Positions 19,124 to 27,371 of a stretch of DNA of 64,000 bases are shown piece after piece. The DNA lies in the NCBI RefSeq assembly GCF_016703145.1, contig NZ_JADJCO010000003.1:983501-1047500 (forward strand), in the 5' to 3' direction. Under the pieces are notes generated by a model. That model did not search any database. It saw only the letters and a program-made list of their open reading frames with translations, and had not been told where the DNA came from. The DNA is from Ottowia sp. (GTDB taxonomy: Bacteria; Pseudomonadota; Gammaproteobacteria; Burkholderiales; Burkholderiaceae_C). Both the position numbers and the translations under genes were made by a program. Position 1 is the stretch's first letter, and each line of letters begins with the position of its first letter.

Positions 19124-19693
19124 ATGTCCTCCGCTGAATTCGGTGCTCTGCTGGTGCTGGCCACGGCCGCCAGCTTCACGCCCGGGCCCAACACCACGCT
19201 GTCCACGGCCATCGCCGCCAACCGGGGGTTGCGCGGCGCCCTGCGCTTCGTGTGCGCGGTGCCGGCCGGCTGGGGGCTGATGCTGGTGCTGGCGCTGCCG
19301 CCGCTGCGCTGGGGCGTGCTGGCCGCCGGCGTGGGCTACATGCTGTGGCTGGCGGGGCGTCTGGCGCCGGCCTTCGTCGAAGGCATGGCGCTGCAGTTGC
19401 TCAACGTCAAGGCCTGGATGCTGGCCCTCACGGTGGCGGCCGGCTGGGTGGCCGGCCGGCCGGATTGGCTGGCGCGCCTGCTGCAGGTGCTGCCGGTGAT
19501 GCTGTTCTTCGGCTTCGCCAGCAACTTCACCTACGCGCTGATCGGCGCGCTGCTGCGGCGCTGGCTGGCGCGGGGCCGGCGCCTGCTGTGGTTCAACCGC
19601 GCGATGGCGGCGGCGCTGGCGGCCACGGCCGCGTGGATGGCGTGGACGGCGCTGTCGTCCCCCACGGGCCTGCCTCCGCCAGCCGCGCCATGA
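19124..19693 (+). CDS. LysE/RhtB-family exporter
   Basis: A 189-residue membrane protein with about five or six hydrophobic helices and the family start FTPGPNTTLSTAIAANRG, followed by ALQLLNVKAWMLAL. The usual loop between the third helix and ALQ is about 15 residues shorter than normal. The ATG at 19124 (MSSAEFG) is the natural start; the upstream frame overlaps the putative operator. Such proteins export amino acids or related metabolites. Divergent from a MocR regulator, which likely controls it. Confidence 0.87.
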   Translation: MSSAEFGALLVLATAASFTPGPNTTLSTAIAANRGLRGALRFVCAVPAGWGLMLVLALPPLRWGVLAAGVGYMLWLAGRLAPAFVEGMALQLLNVKAWMLALTVAAGWVAGRPDWLARLLQVLPVMLFFGFASNFTYALIGALLRRWLARGRRLLWFNRAMAAALAATAAWMAWTALSSPTGLPPPAAP

Positions 19694-19736
19694 TCCCGAG
19701 ATACAACCCCGTACGTCCCGAACGAGCAGACCTCTT

Positions 19737-20963
19737 ATGAACCCGAACGACCTGCAGACCCCCTCTCCCTGGCAACTGGCCGCCCGCGCCGAGGCCATGA
19801 ACCCTTCGGCCATCCGCGAGATCCTCAAGGTCACCGAGCGGCCCGGCATCCTCAACTTCGCGGGCGGCCTGCCGGCGCCCGAGACCTTCCCGGTGGACGC
19901 CATGCGCGCCGCCTGCGACGCCGTGCTGGGCGGCGCCGCGGCCCGTCCCTCGCTGCAGTACGCCGCCAGCGAAGGCCTGCCCGAGCTGCGCGCCTGGGTT
20001 GCCGCGCAGATGGGCCGGCAGGGCGCGCGCGTGTCGCCCGAGCAGGTGCTGATCACCACCGGCAGCCAGCAGGGGCTGGACCTGGTGGCCAAGGTGCTGA
20101 TCGACGAGGGCGCGCCGGTGCTGGTGGAGACGCCCACCTACCTGGGCGCGCTGCAGGCTTTCGCCCCCATGCAGCCGCGCGTGGAGAGCGTGGCCAGCGA
20201 CGGCGAGGGCGTGCAGCCCGAGGCGCTGGCCGCCCAGCTCGCCGCCCTGCCGCGGGCGCCGCGCTTCATGTACCTGCTGCCCAACTTCCAGAACCCCACC
20301 GGCCGCACCATGTCCGACGCCCGGCGCGAGGCGGTGCTGGCGGTGTGCCGGCGGCAGGGCCTGCCCATCGTCGAGGACAACCCCTACGGCGAGCTGTGGT
20401 TCGACCAGCCGCCGCCCGCGCCGCTGCTGGCGCGCTGGTCCGAGGGCGTGATCTACCTGGGCTCGTTTTCCAAGATCCTGGCGCCTGGCCTGCGCCTGGG
20501 CTACGTCATCGCGCCGCCCGCGCTCTACCCCAAGCTGCTGCAGGCCAAGCAGGCGGCCGACCTGCACACGCCCGGCTTCAACCAGCGCATGGTGGCCGAG
20601 GTCATCCAGGGCGACTTCCTCGACCGCCACGTGCCCACCATCCGGGCGCGCTACAAGGCGCAGCGCGACGCCATGCTGGCCGCGCTGGCGCGCGAGCTGG
20701 GCCCGCTGGATGCGGAATGGACGCGCCCCGAGGGCGGCATGTTCGTGTGGGTGCGCCTGCCCGAGGGGCTGAGCGCGCAGGCGCTGCTGCCCGCCGCCGT
20801 CGAGGGTGGCATGGCCTTCGTGCCGGGCGCGCCCTTCTACGCGGCCGATGCCGACCCGCGCGCGCTGCGCCTGTCGTTCGTCACCTCCACGCCCGGGCAG
20901 ATCGACGCCGGCATGGCGGCCCTCGGCCGCGTGGTGCGTGCCGCGCGGGAGGGCGGCGCATGA
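19737..20963 (+). CDS. PLP-dependent aminotransferase (LysN/2-aminoadipate-type)
   Basis: A 408-residue class I aminotransferase. The N-terminus SAIREILKVTERPGILNFAGGLPAPETFP is typical of the LysN/MocR-like group, NPTGRTMSDARR binds cofactor, and the PLP lysine lies in YLGSFSKILAPGLRLGY. It has no DNA-binding domain. It probably transaminates an aromatic or branched amino acid or 2-aminoadipate. It is cotranscribed with the GST gene (ATGA overlap at 20960-20963) and follows lysE after 43 bases. Confidence 0.9.
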   Translation: MNPNDLQTPSPWQLAARAEAMNPSAIREILKVTERPGILNFAGGLPAPETFPVDAMRAACDAVLGGAAARPSLQYAASEGLPELRAWVAAQMGRQGARVSPEQVLITTGSQQGLDLVAKVLIDEGAPVLVETPTYLGALQAFAPMQPRVESVASDGEGVQPEALAAQLAALPRAPRFMYLLPNFQNPTGRTMSDARREAVLAVCRRQGLPIVEDNPYGELWFDQPPPAPLLARWSEGVIYLGSFSKILAPGLRLGYVIAPPALYPKLLQAKQAADLHTPGFNQRMVAEVIQGDFLDRHVPTIRARYKAQRDAMLAALARELGPLDAEWTRPEGGMFVWVRLPEGLSAQALLPAAVEGGMAFVPGAPFYAADADPRALRLSFVTSTPGQIDAGMAALGRVVRAAREGGA

Positions 20964-21667
20964 TCCGGCTGTGGGGGCGCATCAGCTCGATCAACGTGCG
21001 CAAGGCGGTGTGGGCCCTGCAGGAGGTCGGCGTGCCGTTCGAGCGCATCGACGCCGGCCGCCAGTACGGCATCGTCGACACGCCCGGCTACGGCGCCCGC
21101 AACCCCAACCGCCTGGTGCCGCTGCTGGAGGACGACGGCTTCGAGCTGTGGGAATCCAACGCCATCGTGCGCTATTTGTGCGCGAAATATGGCGCCCCCA
21201 CGCTCCCCGCTGCGCGTGGTTCGCTGCCCCCCGAGGGGGCTGGCCTTGCTTGGGGCGGCCCGGCGCGGCGGCCGGCTTCGCCCGACGCGCTGTACCCACG
21301 GGACCTGCGCCGCCGCTTCGACGCCGAGCGCTGGATGGACTGGCAGCAGACCACGCTCAACCGCGCCGGCAGCCCGGCCTTCGTCCAGTGGATCCGCACG
21401 CCGTTCGCGCAGCGGCGGCCGGACGTGATCGAGGCCTCGCGCAGCGCCATGGCACCGCTCATCGCCATCCTCGACGCCCACCTGGCCGGGCGCGAATGGA
21501 TGGGCGGCGAGGATTTCTCGATGGCCGACATCCCCGTCGCCTGCGACATCCATCGCTGGTGGCGCCTGCCCCAGCCCGCGCCCCAGGCGCCGCACGTCCA
21601 GCGCTGGCTCGACGCCATCCTGGCGCGACCGGCCACGCGCGGCGTGCTCGACCTGCCGCTGGCCTGA
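20960..21667 (+). CDS. Glutathione S-transferase carrying a repeat-derived in-frame insertion
   Basis: A 235-residue GST. The thioredoxin-like domain shows RISSINVRKAVWALQEVGVPFERIDAG and the glutathione-site LWESNAIVRYLCAKYG; the helical C-domain shows DFSMADIPVACDIHRWW. Between KYGAPT and LYPRDLRRRFDAERW lie about 32 extra residues (about 79-110) rich in Pro, Ala and Gly. They are encoded by a dispersed repeat (21194-21290) that recurs in intergenic DNA at 24250-24366. The frame is kept, so the protein may still fold, with a loop between its domains. Confidence 0.85.
   Translation: MIRLWGRISSINVRKAVWALQEVGVPFERIDAGRQYGIVDTPGYGARNPNRLVPLLEDDGFELWESNAIVRYLCAKYGAPTLPAARGSLPPEGAGLAWGGPARRPASPDALYPRDLRRRFDAERWMDWQQTTLNRAGSPAFVQWIRTPFAQRRPDVIEASRSAMAPLIAILDAHLAGREWMGGEDFSMADIPVACDIHRWWRLPQPAPQAPHVQRWLDAILARPATRGVLDLPLA
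21194..21290 (+). repeat. Dispersed GC-rich repeat inserted in the GST gene
   Basis: The core (21194-21241) begins GCCCCCACGCTCCCC and ends CCGAGGGGGCT. It matches 24318-24366 read on the other strand over about 49 bases with few differences. The downstream parts of the two copies are related but rearranged. The insertion adds a multiple of three bases and no stop codon. Confidence 0.75.
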
Positions 21668-21681
21668 AACTTGCACCCGGA

Positions 21682-22599
21682 ATGACCGTGACCTCCCGCC
21701 CCTTCGCCCAGATCGACGTCTTCAGCGCCGCGTGCGGCTTCGGCAACCCCGTGGCCGTGGTGCTGGACGCCCAGGGCCTGGACGACGCGGCCCTGCAGCG
21801 CTTCGCGCGCTGGACCAACCTGTCCGAGACCACCTTCGTGCTGCCGCCGCGCGACGCGCGCGCCGACTACCGCCTGCGCATCTTCACGCCCGGCGGCGAA
21901 CTGCCCTTCGCCGGCCACCCCACGCTGGGCACCTGCCACGCCTGGCTGGCGGCCGGCGGCCAGCCGCGGGACGGCGCGCGCATCGTGCAGGAATGCGCGC
22001 AAGGGCTGGTGGCGATCCGGCGCGAGGGCGAACGGCTGGCCTTCGCCGCGCCGCCCAGCCGGCGCAGCGACCCCTCGCCCGCGCTGCTGGCCCAGGTCGC
22101 GCAAGCGCTGGGCGTGACGGCGGCGCAGGTGCGGCGCGCCCAACTGCTCGACAACGGCCCGCAGTGGCTGACCCTGCTGCTCGACAGCGCCGACACCGTG
22201 CTGGCCCTGTCCCCGGACCACGCTCGGCTGGCCGATTTGAGGCAAAAAGTGGGTGTAGTCGGCGTCCATGCTGCGCAGGGCGCTATGCATTTGATATCTC
22301 GCTCGAACCGCGAGGCGCGCGCCTTCGGTGCTGGCGCGGCGCAGGGCGAGGCGCCGCTGATCGAGGTGCGCGCCTTCGCCGCGCCCATCGGCGTGCCCGA
22401 GGACCCGGTCACCGGCAGCCTCAACGCCAGCCTGGCCGAATGGCTCATCGACGCCGGCGAGCTGCCCGCCGCCTACGTCGCCGCCCAGGGCACGGCGCTG
22501 GGCCGCGCCGGGCGCGTGCACGTGGCGCGCGATGCCGGCGGCCAGGTGTGGGTGGGCGGCCAGTGCGTCCCGTGCATCCGGGGAGACGTGTCCCTGTGA
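21682..22599 (+). CDS. PhzF-family isomerase with an unusual internal insertion
   Basis: A 305-residue PhzF/DapF-fold protein. The catalytic glutamate is Glu49 in NLSETTFVLPP; FTPGGELPFAGHPTLGT and EDPVTGSLNASLAEWLI are the other family signatures. Most non-phenazine members isomerise unknown metabolites. Between VGVVGVHAA and EVRAFAAPIG there are about 20 more residues than normal, encoded by an AT-richer stretch (22237-22303) that looks like a decayed dispersed repeat. Its 3' end overlaps the VOC gene (GTGA at 22596-22599). Confidence 0.87.
   Translation: MTVTSRPFAQIDVFSAACGFGNPVAVVLDAQGLDDAALQRFARWTNLSETTFVLPPRDARADYRLRIFTPGGELPFAGHPTLGTCHAWLAAGGQPRDGARIVQECAQGLVAIRREGERLAFAAPPSRRSDPSPALLAQVAQALGVTAAQVRRAQLLDNGPQWLTLLLDSADTVLALSPDHARLADLRQKVGVVGVHAAQGAMHLISRSNREARAFGAGAAQGEAPLIEVRAFAAPIGVPEDPVTGSLNASLAEWLIDAGELPAAYVAAQGTALGRAGRVHVARDAGGQVWVGGQCVPCIRGDVSL
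22237..22303 (-). repeat. Possible decayed dispersed 3' element inside the phzF-like gene
   Basis: Read on the minus strand it has ATATC-N6-ATAGC, then GCGC and CATGGACG, in the order of the dispersed element's hairpin, GCG box and ATGCGGG box. The local base composition is clearly lower in GC than the rest of the gene. The match is partial, so this is a candidate only. Confidence 0.35.
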
Positions 22600-23315
22600 C
22601 CGGCGCCGAGGCCTCCGACCCGGCAGCGCCCACGCTCGACCACCTGGTGGTCATGGCCGACACGCTGGCCGAAGGCGCCGCCTGGTGCCGGGCCACGCTG
22701 GGAGCCTCGCCCGTCGAAGGCGGGCGGCACGCGCTGTTCGGCACGCACAATCTGCTGCTCCATCTGGGCTCGCCAGCGTTTCCGCGCCGCTACCTGGAGA
22801 TCATCGCCACCGACCCCGAGGCCGAGCCCGCCCCCGGCCCCCAGGGCCGCCCGCGCGCCCGCTGGTTCGACATGGACGACCCCGCGCTGCGGCAGCGGGT
22901 GCGCCGGCGCGGCCCGCAGCTCATCCACTGGGTGGCGCGCGTGCCCGACATCGACGCCGCCGTCACCGCCCTGGCCACCCAGGGCATCGACCGCGGCGAC
23001 GTGCTGGCCGCCAGCCGCGCCACCGCGCAAGGCGCGCTGCGCTGGAAGATCAGCGTGCGCCCGGACGGCCAGCGCCTGTTCCACGGCCTGCTGCCCACCC
23101 TGATCGAATGGGGCGGTCAGCACCCCACCGACGACCTGCCCGCCAGCGGCGTGACGCTGCGCGCAGGCCTGATCATCCACCCGCGCGCGGCCCAGTTGCT
23201 GGCCGCCTGCGCCGCCGTGGGGCTCGGCCGGGTGGCCGCGCACACTGGCGCCCGCGCCGCCTCGCAACTGCGCTTCGACACGCCCAGCGGCCTGGTTCTT
23301 CTGACGAGCGTGTGA
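22596..23315 (+). CDS. VOC/glyoxalase-like domain protein
   Basis: A 239-residue protein of the glyoxalase-like (VOC) family: TLDHLVVMADTLAEGAAWCRATLG opens the first beta-alpha-beta-beta-beta module, and LLLHLGSPAFPRRYLEIIATDP closes it. I chose the GTG at 22596, which overlaps the PhzF stop and follows GGGGAGA; the upstream frame is a shadow of PhzF. The family includes lyases and metal-dependent isomerases; substrate unknown. It is the last gene of the aminotransferase-GST-PhzF-VOC run. Confidence 0.8.
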   Translation: MTGAEASDPAAPTLDHLVVMADTLAEGAAWCRATLGASPVEGGRHALFGTHNLLLHLGSPAFPRRYLEIIATDPEAEPAPGPQGRPRARWFDMDDPALRQRVRRRGPQLIHWVARVPDIDAAVTALATQGIDRGDVLAASRATAQGALRWKISVRPDGQRLFHGLLPTLIEWGGQHPTDDLPASGVTLRAGLIIHPRAAQLLAACAAVGLGRVAAHTGARAASQLRFDTPSGLVLLTSV

Positions 23316-23454
23316 ACGCCGCGTTCAGCGCGGCGGTACAGAGGCTCAAGGCGTTTTTTTCGAGTCCCGCGTCCCGGGCGTCCGCGCGCCGCGTGTCACG
23401 CGCACGACGGCCGGCGTCGCCGAGGGCGGGCGGGCGCCGTCACAATCGCGGCCC

Positions 23455-24132
23455 ATGGGAACCCTCTACATCGTGCGGCACGGCCAGGCCAGCTTCGGGG
23501 CCGACGACTACGACCAGCTCAGCGACCTGGGCCGGCGCCAGAGCCTGCGCCTGGGCCAGTACCTGCGCGAGCGCTTCGGCGACAAGCTGCGCTTCGACGC
23601 CGTGCTCACCGGCACCCTTCGGCGCCAGATCCAGACCTGGGAAGGCATCGCCGAAGGCGCCGGGCTCAATGGGCCGCGCCTGGCTTGGCCGGGGCTGAAC
23701 GAATACGACAGCCACGCCGTCATCCACGCCATCCACCCCGAGCCGCTGCCCAAGGCCGACACGCCCGAGCTGTACCGCCAGCACTTCCGCATCCTGCGCG
23801 ACGGCCTGTCGGCGTGGATGCGCGGCGAAACCGAGCCGCAGGGCATGCCCAGCTACCGCGACTTCGTGCACGGCGTGACCAGCGCGCTCGACCACGTGCG
23901 CACCCAGCATTCGGGCGACGTGCTGCTGGTGTCCAGCGGCGGACCGATCTCCACCGCCGTGGGCCAGTTGCTGGGCACCTCGCCCGACACCACCATCGAG
24001 CTCAACCTGCGCTACCGCAACTCCGCCGTCACCGAGCTGGCATTCAACCCCAAGCGTCACGCGCTGGTGAGCTACAACACCCTGCCGCACCTGGACGCCG
24101 AGCCGTACCGGGACTGGATCACCTACGCTTGA
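23455..24132 (+). CDS. Histidine phosphatase family protein
   Basis: A 225-residue phosphatase of the phosphoglycerate-mutase-like fold. The phosphohistidine motif RHG is at residues 8-10 (YIVRHGQASF), and the SSGGPISTAVGQLLG segment belongs to the same family, though the usual second His of SHGG is replaced by Ser-Gly here. The acid or sugar-phosphate substrate cannot be predicted. A dispersed 3' element starts at the base after its stop codon. Confidence 0.85.
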   Translation: MGTLYIVRHGQASFGADDYDQLSDLGRRQSLRLGQYLRERFGDKLRFDAVLTGTLRRQIQTWEGIAEGAGLNGPRLAWPGLNEYDSHAVIHAIHPEPLPKADTPELYRQHFRILRDGLSAWMRGETEPQGMPSYRDFVHGVTSALDHVRTQHSGDVLLVSSGGPISTAVGQLLGTSPDTTIELNLRYRNSAVTELAFNPKRHALVSYNTLPHLDAEPYRDWITYA

Positions 24133-24200
24133 TTTGCTATATAAAATATAGCTATAGGCGAAGTATCCATGCGGGATAGCGCCCGATTTCTACTGAAATC
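24133..24200 (+). repeat. Dispersed 3' element (plus orientation)
   Basis: The best hairpin of the family: GCTATAT-AAA-ATATAGC, followed by GGCGAAGTATCCATGCGGG and GCGCCCGATTTCTACTGAAA. It begins immediately after the TGA of the histidine phosphatase gene. Confidence 0.8.
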
Positions 24201-24249
24201 CGGTGATCGACGGCGCTGGTACGCGCCCGACACGCGCAAAGTCCAGAGA

Positions 24250-24366
24250 GCCCAAAGGCCGCGGAGCAGGCCAGGCCAGTCCCCGTCGCGGCCCGGCTTC
24301 GCCGGGCTGCTGGCGGGAGCCCCCTCGGGGAGCAGCGGACCACGCGGAGCAGGGGAGCGTGGGGGC
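24250..24366 (-). repeat. Dispersed GC-rich repeat, intergenic copy
   Basis: On the minus strand the core runs from 24366 to 24318, beginning GCCCCCACGCTCCCC and containing CCCCGAGGGGGCT, followed by an AGCCCGGCGAAGCCGGGC palindrome. It is the intergenic counterpart of the copy lodged in the GST gene and ends four bases from the stop of the Bug gene at 24370. Confidence 0.75.
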
Positions 24367-24369
24367 ACG

Positions 24370-25332
24370 TCATTGCGGCTGGAAGCCGCTGTCCCGGATG
24401 ATGCGTGACCAGACCTCGGTGTAGGCGCGCTCGCGCGCGTCCAGTTGGCGCGGGCTCATGTAGCCCACCGACAGGCCCAGCTCGGTCAACGGGCGCTCGA
24501 CCTCGGGCAGGGCGACCACCTTGTCCAGCGCGCGCGTGAAGCGGTTGATGAAGTCCGCCGGCGTGCCCTTCGGCGCCCAGATGCCGTAGAAGGGCGTGTC
24601 CTCCAAGCCCTTGAAGCCCAGCTCGCTGAACGTGGGCACGTCCGGCAGCGCGGCCTGGCGCCGGCCGCCCAGCACGGCGATCATGCGCAGCTTGCCGGCG
24701 CGCTGGAACTCGATGAAGTCCGGTACCGAGCCCACGCCGGCCGGGATCTGGCCGCCCAGCATGTCGGCGATCATCGGCGCGCTGCCCTTGTAGGGCACGG
24801 GCGTCAGGCCCAGGCCGTACTTCTGGCCGATGAGCCGCACCAGGAACTCAGGCGTCGAGGCCGGCGCCGGGATGCCCACCGCGCCGTGGCCACCGCGCGA
24901 GCGCACCCAGTCCACGAACTCGGCCACCGTGCGTGCCGGCGTGCCGCGCGCCATCGCCAGCCCGTTGACGAAGGTGGCGAAGCCGCCCACCGGCTCGAAG
25001 TCGACGCGCGGGTCGTAGCCGGGCTTCTTGACCACCTGCGGCAGGATCGAGATGGTGTGGTCATGCGACAGGAACAGCGTGGCGCCGTCGGCGCGCGCGG
25101 CCTTGAGCTGCTGCGCCGCGATCTGCCCGCCCGCGCCGGGGCGGTTGTCCACCAGCACCGGGCGGCCCAGCGCGGACTGCAGCTTCTCGGCCAGCAGCCG
25201 CGCGATTACGTCCGATCCGCCGCCGGCCGGAAAGCCCACCAGCAGGTGGATTGGCGCCTCGGACTGCGCCCGGGCGCTGCCCAGCGCGGCGGTGGACAAC
25301 AGGGCGGCGGAGAAGCGGCGGCGGCTGAGCAT
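24370..25332 (-). CDS. Bug-family substrate-binding protein (Tat-like signal)
   Basis: About 320 residues from the ATG at 25332, which gives MLSRRRFSAALLSTAALGSARAQ, a Tat-like signal with the RRRF motif. Family marks are IHLLVGFPAGGGSDVIARLLAEKL, VDNRPGAGGQIAAQQLK and VPYKGSAPMIADMLGGQIP. It should bind an organic anion in the periplasm. It follows a creatininase-family gene on the same strand by 58 bases, so the two probably act on the same amide or lactam compound. No membrane transporter genes are adjacent. Confidence 0.9.
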   Translation of the reverse strand: MLSRRRFSAALLSTAALGSARAQSEAPIHLLVGFPAGGGSDVIARLLAEKLQSALGRPVLVDNRPGAGGQIAAQQLKAARADGATLFLSHDHTISILPQVVKKPGYDPRVDFEPVGGFATFVNGLAMARGTPARTVAEFVDWVRSRGGHGAVGIPAPASTPEFLVRLIGQKYGLGLTPVPYKGSAPMIADMLGGQIPAGVGSVPDFIEFQRAGKLRMIAVLGGRRQAALPDVPTFSELGFKGLEDTPFYGIWAPKGTPADFINRFTRALDKVVALPEVERPLTELGLSVGYMSPRQLDARERAYTEVWSRIIRDSGFQPQ

Positions 25333-25390
25333 GGGCGGTCCTGGTTTCCGGGGCAAAAAGCGAGCCGCCGATTTTAGGAGCACCAGCCGC

Positions 25391-26230
25391 TCACGCGCCG
25401 TGCAGCGTGCCGGCCGGCAGCCGGTCGATCTCCACCAGCAGCCCGGCCAGCGCGCGTCCCGCTGCGTCGATCAGCGCCAGGCCGTCTTCCAGCCGGGCGG
25501 CGGCGGCGTTGCCGGCGGCGCCCTCGGGGTTCAAATCCTGCATCGCCCAGGCCAGCTTGGCGCTGCGGCCGTTGCCCAGGATGGGGAAGTCGCGTGCGCG
25601 CTCGCGCGAGGTGGAGGCGAAGTCCCGCGCCCTGGACTGGCGCACCAGCCGGGGCTTGAGCGCCAGCATCATCGCCGTTTCGGCCTGCCCAGCATGCACG
25701 CCGAAGCGCTGCTCCTCGACGGGCAGGCGCGCCATCACGTCGCTGCCGTCGGGTGCCGTCAAAGGCAGGTTGAACCAGCTCACGCCGACCACCAGCATGC
25801 CCAGCCGCGTGCGCAGCTCGCGCGCCACCGCGTCCATCAGCCCGACGTGGCCGCCGTGGGTGTTGAACAGCACCAGCTTGCGCACGCCGCTGGCGTGCAC
25901 GCTCTCGGCGATCTCGGTCCACAGGCGCATCACGGTCTCGGCCTTCAGGCTCAGCGTGCCGGCGAAGGCGCCGTGCTCGGGGCTGAAGCCGATGCGCTGC
26001 ACCGGCAGGAACAGCGCCGGCAGGTCGGGCGGCAGGTGCGCCGTGGCGGCCTGCACCATGCCGTGCGCCAGGTTCGCGTCCACCGACAGCGGCAGGTGCG
26101 GGCCGTGCTGCTCGGTCGCGCCGAGCGGCAGCACCGCGATGGCGCGCGCCAGGTCGAGCGAGGCGAAGTCGGTGGTCGCCAGGTCGGACCAGTGGCGGGT
26201 GCGGGGCGGCAGCGGCGGCAGGGCAGGCAT
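25391..26230 (-). CDS. Creatininase-family amidohydrolase
   Basis: A 279-residue metal-dependent amidase of the creatininase family. The metal sites are seen in LPLGATEQHGPHLPLSVDA (about 35-53), in FNTHGGHVG, and in HAGQAETAMML near 180. Family members open cyclic amides such as creatinine or remove formyl groups in cofactor pathways; this one is not next to mycofactocin or creatine genes. The Bug protein downstream suggests it works on an imported compound. Confidence 0.87.
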   Translation of the reverse strand: MPALPPLPPRTRHWSDLATTDFASLDLARAIAVLPLGATEQHGPHLPLSVDANLAHGMVQAATAHLPPDLPALFLPVQRIGFSPEHGAFAGTLSLKAETVMRLWTEIAESVHASGVRKLVLFNTHGGHVGLMDAVARELRTRLGMLVVGVSWFNLPLTAPDGSDVMARLPVEEQRFGVHAGQAETAMMLALKPRLVRQSRARDFASTSRERARDFPILGNGRSAKLAWAMQDLNPEGAAGNAAAARLEDGLALIDAAGRALAGLLVEIDRLPAGTLHGA

Positions 26231-26279
26231 GGGCGCATCTTACGCAGACTCCCCACGCCCCAGCCGCTACCATGCGGCC

Positions 26280-26765
26280 ATGACATCGTCGCTTTTCACC
26301 CCCCGCCGTCGCGCGCTGCAGCTGACCGCCGGCGGCATCGCCGCCCTGCTGACCGCACCGCTGCGCGCGCAGCGCCTGCCCGCGGCCACCGCCGTCGAAG
26401 TGTGGAAGGACGCCAGTTGCGGCTGCTGCCACGACTGGATCGCGCACATGGAGCAGCATGGCTTCAAGGTCACCGCGCACGACACCGGCAACAACGCCGT
26501 GCGCGTCCGCCTGGGGCTGGCGGCCAGGTACGGCTCGTGCCACACCGCGCTGGTGGGCGGCTACGTCATCGAAGGCCACGTGGCAGCCGCCGAGATGCGG
26601 CGCCTGCTGCGCGAGCGGCCCCAGGCCCTGGGGCTGGCCGTGCCCGGCATGCCCGTCGGCTCGCCCGGGATGGACGGCCCGGCCTACGGCGGGCGGCGCG
26701 ACAGGTACGACACGCTGCTGGTGCTGCGCGATGGCGGCAGCCGGGTGTTCCAACGCCATGGTTGA
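26280..26765 (+). CDS. DUF411 metal-binding periplasmic protein
   Basis: A 161-residue protein with a Tat/Sec-like leader (TPRRRALQLTAGGIAALLTAPLRA) and the DUF411 hallmark VWKDASCGCCHDWIAHM, with Cys47, Cys49 and Cys50, then the SCHTALVGGYVIEGHVAA segment. DUF411 proteins bind copper or related metals and are often near copper-resistance genes, but none is adjacent here. It is divergent from the creatininase gene with a 49-base gap. Confidence 0.85.
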   Translation: MTSSLFTPRRRALQLTAGGIAALLTAPLRAQRLPAATAVEVWKDASCGCCHDWIAHMEQHGFKVTAHDTGNNAVRVRLGLAARYGSCHTALVGGYVIEGHVAAAEMRRLLRERPQALGLAVPGMPVGSPGMDGPAYGGRRDRYDTLLVLRDGGSRVFQRHG

Positions 26766-26808
26766 ACGCTAGATTTTGAGTCAGATCGAACTCTAGCCAC
26801 AATACTCG

Positions 26809-27150
26809 TCACTCAATGATGTGAATTGAGGCGTTGAAGAAGGCCGACGCCAGGGGCTTGGCGTGACGTTTTCGAAGAGGCCAGTTGCTCATCTTTCGTT
26901 TGACGCCGCGCTGATTGCGTCGGCCGCGGCGCTGGGCGACTCGCTCGTGCAAGATCTCCTCCGGCACATGCTCATGGAACGCTTTGCTCTGCACAGGAGG
27001 CAATGGCGTTGAAAGCGGGGAGTTTGCGGCGCACGACACGCACCGCATGCACGAACGACATCAATCGAAACCTCGGCTAGGCACAGCGCCAAGGCGATGG
27101 CGTAATAGACGACCACATGCGCCGGCACCTCGCGCTCATGGAACGTGGCG
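26809..27150 (-). pseudogene. Remnant of an IS4-type transposase
   Basis: Two disconnected pieces survive on the minus strand. Upstream is ERE(V)PAHVVVYYAIALALC (about 27080-27140), like the N-terminal region of IS4-family transposases. Downstream is EEILHERVAQRRGRRNQRGVKRKMSNWPLRKR (26809-26983), like their C-terminal end. The catalytic DDE core between them is deleted and the pieces are in different frames. No terminal repeats are recognisable. Confidence 0.6.
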
Positions 27151-27192
27151 GGCTACTTCGGTAGCGTAATCAAGTGCACGGCATTGGCTTTA

Positions 27193-27243
27193 GCCGCGAA
27201 TGTCCGCGCTCGCCTTGCTGTTCGCGGCCAAAGCCGCTCCTGC
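27193..27243 (+). repeat. REP-like palindrome upstream of the giant surface protein gene
   Basis: GCCGCGAA is followed 20 bases later by the palindrome TTCGCGGCCAAAGCCGC and CTCCTGC. A near-identical copy in the same orientation lies downstream of the gene at 31730-31765. The sequence resembles the REP elements common in Pseudomonas and relatives. Confidence 0.65.
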
Positions 27244-27371
27244 GGAGGGATGCAAAGCCTGGGCACCACAGATACATCGAAAAACACGCAGATTCACTAA
27301 TTTACGTGATGGCGGCGGCGCGCCGTTTCCGCTAGGCTCGGGCGGCTTCATTTCACTACCGGGCCAACAGC

